This document shows positions 6,353 through 10,846 of a DNA stretch of 10,846 nt, one piece after another (position 1 is the first letter of the stretch; each line of letters starts with the position of its first letter). Made by a program: the position numbers and the translations under genes. The notes below the pieces were generated by a model. The model was not told where the DNA came from and did no database searches. It saw nothing but the letters and a program-made list of their open reading frames with translations. Source of the DNA: JBFLYN01 sp040756655 (GTDB taxonomy: Bacteria > Bacillota > Sulfobacillia > UBA8153); assembly GCA_040756655.1 (NCBI GenBank), contig JBFLYN010000055.1, forward strand, positions 1 to 10,846, in the 5' to 3' direction.

Positions 6353-8419
6353 TTACTTGTAGCGCAGAGCCCAAACCGGGTCCAGCCCGGCCGCCTTGCG
6401 GGCGGGGACGTAACCAGAAAACACGCTCAGCAGTACACAGACACCGATCAGGCCCAGCGCCACCAGGGGCGAAAGGCGGGCAATCCGCAAGGCAGAGGGC
6501 ATCATCCGGGCTGCCCCGCCGCCAATCATGGCGGAAGCTAGCAAGTTTACGACCTGGCTGAGCAGGTAAGCAAGCCCCACGCCGATGGCACCCGACAGAA
6601 ACCCCACCATGGTCGATTCTGCCAGGAAGATGTTCCGGATATCTGCCATGCGTCCCCCAATGGCCCGGATAACCCCGATTTCCTGTACTTTCTCCAACAC
6701 GGAAATGTAGATGACGATGGCTATCAGCAAGAGCGCCACCAGCACCGAAATGGAGGACAAGCCGATGAGGACGTTTCTGATGGCACCCAGGACGGTATTG
6801 ACACCAGAGATGATGCTCTCCAGAGTACTGGCAAAACGGTGCTGCTGCTGCTGGCCGTTGAGGCTGTCGATGAAACCGCTGATGTCGCTGACGGATGAAT
6901 CGGCATAGACCGTCAGTGCGGTGAACGTCAGATCTTCTCGGGCCAGGCCCAGTTCCCGCTCGAGCAGGTCCAGGTTGGCGCCACTGACCAGAAACAGGGT
7001 ATTGGTCAGCGTGTTGGTCAAAGTTATGCCGACGATGGTATACTCCGCCGCGATATAGCGGGGCTGGCTCACTACCGCAACATGGCGGGGCTGGCGGCTA
7101 CTATTGACGCCTCCCACCATGTAGCGGACGTACAGGGGCTGGTTCAGGAGAGTCGAGAGATCCTTCCCGTCACCCAGAAGGGCGTTGGCCGTGTTCAGGG
7201 AAAGTACGGCCTCGTAGGCATTACCCACCTCTGGCAAACGGCCGAGGAACAAGGCGTCCTCGATGATCTCGGCCGGCCTGGAGAGATCGACCATCCGGAG
7301 AGAACCCTCGTCCATTTCCTCGCTCTCGGCTTCGGCCCGGTTCAGCGAAACCTCCCGGGCTACCAGCATCTGGGTAGGGCTGGCATGGTAGGCGCTGAAT
7401 TTTTCGCTGGTAGCCAGCACAGCCTCGAGGTCCCGGTAGGTCAGAGGTTCGGCATTCATTCCCAGGCCGGGCACTGCACCGTCTTCGGTATACCGAGTTA
7501 CCGTAATGTTGTTGACGGGAAATATCTCGGTGATCTGAGCCTGCAAGGTAGAACTGGCCCCGCTACTCAAGGCAATAGCCATGGCAATGCCGGTGATCCC
7601 GATGGACGTGCCCACAGCGGTGGCGATGGTACGCACCTTTTTCAGCCACAAGCCGCGGCCCGCATAGCGAAACGCGCTCCAAAAGGACATGCGGGAGGAG
7701 GCTCGGGGTTGCTCCGGCAAAATGGGAACCGTGGCGGGAGCGCCTGCTTCCGCATTGTCCCGGACCTCCTGGATGGCTCCGTCCTCCATGGTAACTATGG
7801 TGTCAGCAAACTTCTCCGCCAGCTCCGCTGAATGGGTGATGACAACCACCAGTTTGGTGCGGGACAGGTCTTTGAGCAAGGCCATGATCTGAAGCTTGCT
7901 GGCACTGTCCAGAGAACCGGTGGGCTCGTCTGCCAAAATGATATTGGCGTGGTTAGCCAGGGCCCGGGCAATAGCCACTCGCTGCTTTTGCCCGCCCGAC
8001 AGTCGGTTCACCTTCTTGTTCATATGGCCGGCCAGGCCAACCTGCTCCAGCAGGGCTTCGGCCCGCCGGGTTTTGCCTGGTTCATTGGAGAGCTCCATGG
8101 CTATCTCGACGTTTTGTAGCCCGCTCAGGGAATGAATCAGGGCAAAGTGCTGAAACACAAATCCCACGGTGTTGCGGCGGTGGGTATCGAGGTCTTTGCC
8201 CCGGGCCTCCTTCAGGGACTTGCCGTTGACAACGACGTCCCCTTCAAAATCCCGGTCCAAAGCGCCGATGACGTTCATCAGGGTAGTCTTGCCGGAACCC
8301 GAGGGCCCTAATATGGCCACCAGCCCCGTGTTGCCCGTCTCAAAGGAGATGTTCTTCAAAGCTTCGACGGTGTGGTTGGGCATGTGATATGTTTTGGACA
8401 GGTTAACTACCTTAAGCAT
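6353..8419 (-). CDS. MacB/FtsX-type ABC transporter, ATPase-permease fusion
   Basis: This 688-residue membrane protein has an N-terminal ABC ATPase (about 1-225): Walker A GPSGSGKT (38-45), Q-loop Q90, signature LSGGQ (140-144), Walker B ILADEP (161-166) and switch His196. After a linker comes the first membrane helix (about 264-286), then a large extracytoplasmic domain (about 287-545). Three C-terminal helices follow (about 549-571, 601-622 and 650-669) with the FtsX motif EKVQEIGVIRAIGGR (576-590) and the ending PARKAAGLDPVWALRYK. The order ATPase, one helix, external domain, three helices is the MacB plan (type VII mechanotransmission transporters). ATP hydrolysis would drive export or extrusion of a peptide, lipid or lipoprotein. 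ATG 8419 follows GGAGG (8434-8430), which abuts the upstream gene's stop codon (8437-8435). It probably pairs with the related transporter upstream, forming a heterodimer or two alternative homodimers. Confidence 0.9.
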   Translation of the reverse strand: MLKVVNLSKTYHMPNHTVEALKNISFETGNTGLVAILGPSGSGKTTLMNVIGALDRDFEGDVVVNGKSLKEARGKDLDTHRRNTVGFVFQHFALIHSLSGLQNVEIAMELSNEPGKTRRAEALLEQVGLAGHMNKKVNRLSGGQKQRVAIARALANHANIILADEPTGSLDSASKLQIMALLKDLSRTKLVVVITHSAELAEKFADTIVTMEDGAIQEVRDNAEAGAPATVPILPEQPRASSRMSFWSAFRYAGRGLWLKKVRTIATAVGTSIGITGIAMAIALSSGASSTLQAQITEIFPVNNITVTRYTEDGAVPGLGMNAEPLTYRDLEAVLATSEKFSAYHASPTQMLVAREVSLNRAEAESEEMDEGSLRMVDLSRPAEIIEDALFLGRLPEVGNAYEAVLSLNTANALLGDGKDLSTLLNQPLYVRYMVGGVNSSRQPRHVAVVSQPRYIAAEYTIVGITLTNTLTNTLFLVSGANLDLLERELGLAREDLTFTALTVYADSSVSDISGFIDSLNGQQQQHRFASTLESIISGVNTVLGAIRNVLIGLSSISVLVALLLIAIVIYISVLEKVQEIGVIRAIGGRMADIRNIFLAESTMVGFLSGAIGVGLAYLLSQVVNLLASAMIGGGAARMMPSALRIARLSPLVALGLIGVCVLLSVFSGYVPARKAAGLDPVWALRYK

Positions 8420-8434
8420 GGGTGTGTAACCTCC

Positions 8435-9466
8435 TCACTCGTCCCGCAGGGCATCGACCACGGCCATCCTGGTGGCCCGCCGTGAAGGCATGCGGCCGGC
8501 TATGGTAGCCACCAACACGCTGATGGCCAGCAAGATCAGGAGCGTGGCTAAGGGGAATACCGCATCGGTAAAGGGAATCCCCATCAGCGGAATCCGGATG
8601 ATGGCGGGAACATCAAGGGCCACTGCCGAGTTAATCACCGCATTCAGGACGGGCTGGAGGACGAAAGCGACGGTAATGCCCAGGACCCCGGCAAATAAGC
8701 CGATCAAAGCAGCCTCGCTCTGGAAAATCCGGATTACGTCCCGGTTGCCGCCCCCCAGCGCCTTGATTATCCCGATTTCCTTCTTCCGCTCCAGCACACT
8801 GGCGTAGAGGACGATTGCCGTCATGATGCAGGACACCACTAGGGCGCTGAAAACAAAGAATAGCAGCACCGCCTGGACTATGCTCAACATCTGGCTGAAT
8901 ACGCTCTTAAACATGACCGGAAAACCAGAGGCCGTCACACCGGTGCGACCATCGCGCCCGAAGCCTCCCACCATTCCGCCCCGGCCCACCCCGCCGTTGG
9001 CAGGGTCAAGAATCTCATAGACATCCATGTTGTCCTCGGCCCGGGCCAGGATAACCTCAAAGCTGGTGGTGCCGGCTGTAAGCTCAGTGAACATATCTGT
9101 AAAGTCAACTGAAGGCATGGAAGCCAGCCACGACTTCAGGTTGGCATAATCATAGTAGGCAGTAGGGCTTCCCAGGTTGAATTCGCTGGCCAGCCCTGAT
9201 ACGGTGAAGGTCTCCTGCTGGCTGCCGACTGCAGCAACGTCCAGTACCAACACAACCTTCTCCCCGATCACCGTTGCCAGGTCAGTTTGCTCCGGGTCGA
9301 GACCCTTGGCTTTCAAGATGGCCCGGGCCAGGGCTTCATTGGCCAGTAGCCAATTGGTGTCGGGGCCGGGCAGGCTGCCCTGGTAATGGCCGATCAGGTG
9401 CTCCCGGTAGCCAGAACCGGCCAGGCCCACCAAGGCTACGGCCATTCTGTCTTCCCCGTACATCAC
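8435..9466 (-). CDS. C-terminal part of a split MacB/FtsX-type ABC permease
   Basis: The frame of 343 residues opens at GTG 9466 (ATG 9463 is next in frame), inside an 11-bp tandem repeat. It has no ATPase. It begins in mid-domain with the extracytoplasmic region (about 1-190), then three helices (about 196-220, 251-273 and 303-323), the FtsX motif ERKKEIGIIKALGGGNRDV (226-244) and the end RMPSRRATRMAVVDALRDE. It therefore supplies exactly what the frame ending at 9474 lacks, and together they match the 688-residue paralogue downstream. No independent Shine-Dalgarno is obvious. Overlapping TGATG sequences in the repeat could allow reinitiation after the upstream stop, yielding a two-piece transporter. 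Otherwise this is the dead 3' half of a pseudogene. The reading frame is otherwise undamaged, which suggests a recent or reversible break. Confidence 0.75.
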   Translation of the reverse strand: MMYGEDRMAVALVGLAGSGYREHLIGHYQGSLPGPDTNWLLANEALARAILKAKGLDPEQTDLATVIGEKVVLVLDVAAVGSQQETFTVSGLASEFNLGSPTAYYDYANLKSWLASMPSVDFTDMFTELTAGTTSFEVILARAEDNMDVYEILDPANGGVGRGGMVGGFGRDGRTGVTASGFPVMFKSVFSQMLSIVQAVLLFFVFSALVVSCIMTAIVLYASVLERKKEIGIIKALGGGNRDVIRIFQSEAALIGLFAGVLGITVAFVLQPVLNAVINSAVALDVPAIIRIPLMGIPFTDAVFPLATLLILLAISVLVATIAGRMPSRRATRMAVVDALRDE

Positions 9467-9499
9467 CCGTACATCACCCGTACATCACCCGGACATCAC
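9456..9499. repeat. 11-bp tandem repeat interrupting the ABC transporter gene
   Basis: Plus-strand unit CCGTACATCAC occurs three times perfectly (9456-9466, 9467-9477, 9478-9488), then once with a single change, CCGGACATCAC (9489-9499). In coding sense the unit is GTGATGTACGG. With one perfect copy the upstream frame would run on as SDVRVMYGEDRMA into the downstream frame. A second or further copy always creates GGG-TGA. The repeat therefore stops the first frame at 9474-9476 and opens the second at 9466. Confidence 0.93.
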
Positions 9500-10535
9500 T
9501 CAAGTCCGGGAGCGGGCGAATGGACACAACCTGGTCCAGGTCAACGATGTGAGAGAAGTCGTTGATATCGCTAGACACCAGGCTTTCCTCCCCTTCCCGG
9601 TATGTCCTTTGCACCGTCAGGATGTTGGCGGTAGCAAACTTGTTCAGTTGCGTGTCGATGTAGGCAGTGACGCCATTGCTCAGGCCCAGGACCAACGCAA
9701 TGCCAGCGATGCCGATGCAGCCAGCAACGGCGGTGATGGTGATGCGGCCCAGCTTGTTCTTCATATTGCGCAAAGACAGTTTGAAGGAGTTGACAAAGGA
9801 CATGGAGGAGTTTTTCTTTACCAGACTACTCCTGTCGGTGACCGGGCGCACAGCGGCCAGCTGTTGCTCCTCGGTTATTCTCCCATCTAGCATGTAGACG
9901 AGGCGGTTACAATAGGACTGGGCCAGCCCCTGATTGTGGGTAACCAGAATAACCAGCTTATCCCCGGCGATCTCTTTCAACAGATCCATTATCTGGATAC
10001 CAGTCTTCTGGTCCAGGCTGCCGGTAGGCTCATCGGCCAATATCACGTCGGGGTCGTTGGCCAGGGCCCGGGCAATGGCCACCCGCTGCTTTTGCCCGCC
10101 AGACAATTCCCCGGGGCGGTGGTCACCAAACCCCTCTAGTAGGCCGACCTTGACCAGCAGCTCCCGGGCCCGCTTGATGCGCTCACCTTTGGGCATGCCG
10201 ATGAGGTTCAGGGGAACCTCAACGTTCTCCAGGGCGCTCAGGTGATCGATCAAGTTGAAGTTCTGGAACACAAAACCGATATTAAACCGGCGGTATAGAT
10301 CCCAGTCTACCTTGGTATACCCTTTGGCAGACTTCCTCTCGATAAGTAACTCCCCACTGGTGGGAAAATCCAAGCCGGCGATGACGTTGAGAAGGGCAGA
10401 TTTGCCGCATCCCGACGGACCCACCACGGCCACAAATTCGCCCTTGACAAAAGATACGCTCACTCCATCCAGGGCATGGAAAGCCTGTTTGTCAACAATG
10501 TATTTCCTTACGATACTTCTCAGTTGCAGCAGCAT
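9474..10535 (-). CDS. ABC ATPase plus N-terminal permease part of a split MacB-type transporter
   Basis: The 353-residue product starts at ATG 10535, preceded by GAGGTG (10546-10541) at 5-nt spacing; the frame is open further upstream but shows no family similarity there. The ABC domain (about 1-225) has Walker A GPSGCGKS (39-46), Q-loop Q91, LSGGQ (144-148), Walker B VILADEP (164-170) and switch His200, so it looks catalytically intact. One membrane helix (about 266-286) and the start of the external domain (287-350) follow. Then the frame ends abruptly at VRVMYG within the tandem repeat. The downstream 688-residue protein continues about 400 residues past the first helix, so this is truncated. 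It could work with the separately translated C-terminal part, bind ATP uselessly, or be part of a phase-variable gene. Confidence 0.78.
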   Translation of the reverse strand: MLLQLRSIVRKYIVDKQAFHALDGVSVSFVKGEFVAVVGPSGCGKSALLNVIAGLDFPTSGELLIERKSAKGYTKVDWDLYRRFNIGFVFQNFNLIDHLSALENVEVPLNLIGMPKGERIKRARELLVKVGLLEGFGDHRPGELSGGQKQRVAIARALANDPDVILADEPTGSLDQKTGIQIMDLLKEIAGDKLVILVTHNQGLAQSYCNRLVYMLDGRITEEQQLAAVRPVTDRSSLVKKNSSMSFVNSFKLSLRNMKNKLGRITITAVAGCIGIAGIALVLGLSNGVTAYIDTQLNKFATANILTVQRTYREGEESLVSSDINDFSHIVDLDQVVSIRPLPDLSDVRVMYG

Positions 10536-10566
10536 TCTGGCACCTCGGTTTCTTGTCTTCAGAGGG

Positions 10567-10572
10567 ATTATA
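10567..10572 (-). promoter_or_regulatory. Candidate -10 box of the ABC operon
   Basis: On the minus strand a perfect TATAAT lies at 10572-10567, about 30 nt upstream of the ATG at 10535, giving a short leader containing GAGGTG. The -35 region at the right distance (TGGTGT) matches TTGACA poorly, so either an activator is needed or the match is chance. Confidence 0.3.
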
Positions 10573-10765
10573 CATCCCGAGTACCCGAAACACCATAGCC
10601 ATGGGCTCTCCTTAATGATCTCTAAACCGAAGTTCCGAACCAGAAAACCCCATATTGAGGCATTTGCCCTGGTAGAAGGGATAACGTCACCGGAGGCACT
10701 GGGAAATGTACCCATGTATGTTAAGTGTTAGGTCTTGCCTGGGCCGCCATATCATGGATAGAGCC

Positions 10766-10846
10766 ATGTATATCGACGTGGTGCCCAACCGTAACTCTCC
10801 CCCCGCCATCCTCCTCCGCGAATCGGTGCGGGAGGGAAATAAGATC
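10766..10846 (+). CDS. IS1634-type transposase, first 27 codons (runs off the window)
   Basis: The frame ATG 10766 to the window end begins MYIDVVPNRNSPPAILLRES, closely matching the well-conserved start of IS1634-family (IS4 superfamily, DDE) transposases. An in-frame ATG at 10754 would add four residues (MDRA). The family form favours MYID. The catalytic domain lies outside the window, so completeness cannot be judged. The element's left end should lie within about 100 bp upstream, between the ABC operon's 5' region and 10754, but no inverted repeat can be identified from one end. It is transcribed away from the ABC operon and may have separated it from its original upstream neighbour. Confidence 0.75.
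   Translation, partial: MYIDVVPNRNSPPAILLRESVREGNKI

Noticed and set aside
7082..7831. 249-codon plus-strand frame inside the ABC gene
   Set aside because: Antisense shadow of a clear MacB-type gene with all ABC motifs on the minus strand.
10255..10731. 158-codon plus-strand frame over the ABC operon 5' end
   Set aside because: Mostly antisense to the ATPase domain, no ribosome binding site and no recognisable family.

Overview
The window looks like a decaying accessory stretch of a GC-rich, Gram-positive Firmicute chromosome, most like the Moorella / Desulfotomaculum-type clostridia. This is an inference from gene families (DUF1540, YibE/F-like membrane protein, Cys-rich PadR, half-size permeases), strong AGGAGG-type ribosome binding sites and frequent GTG/TTG starts. 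No rRNA, tRNA or CRISPR array was seen.

Left part (1-2453). A long hairpin followed by T-rich sequence lies at 20-95. A worn-down transposase relic of the ISNCY type follows at about 141-527. Then comes a compact plus-strand operon (760-2200) of two overlapping half-size permeases (ArsP/YraQ type) and a PadR repressor whose N-terminus carries six cysteines. A promoter and a partial palindrome sit just upstream. The operon is followed by a minus-strand relic of an IS607-type serine recombinase (2234-2346).

Middle (2454-4760). An intact tandem-GNAT acetyltransferase on the minus strand is divergent from a frameshifted GNAT pseudogene on the plus strand. About 440 bases follow in which I recognise nothing. 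Then comes a small Cys-rich DUF1540 gene and a strong stem-loop shared with the convergent YibE/F gene.

Right part (4758-10846). YibE/F is followed by a mostly empty gap that holds the terminator of a minus-strand ABC operon. The operon encodes two related ATPase-permease fusions of MacB/FtsX type. The downstream one (688 aa) is intact. The upstream one is broken into two reading frames exactly at an 11-bp tandem repeat (three perfect copies plus one imperfect copy). This could be a slippage-driven on/off or split/fused switch. The first 27 codons of an IS1634-type transposase run off the right edge, pointing away from the ABC operon.

The most interesting points are the 11-bp repeat inside the ABC transporter gene, and the self-contained operon of paired half-permeases with a Cys-rich, possibly metal- or thiol-sensing PadR regulator.
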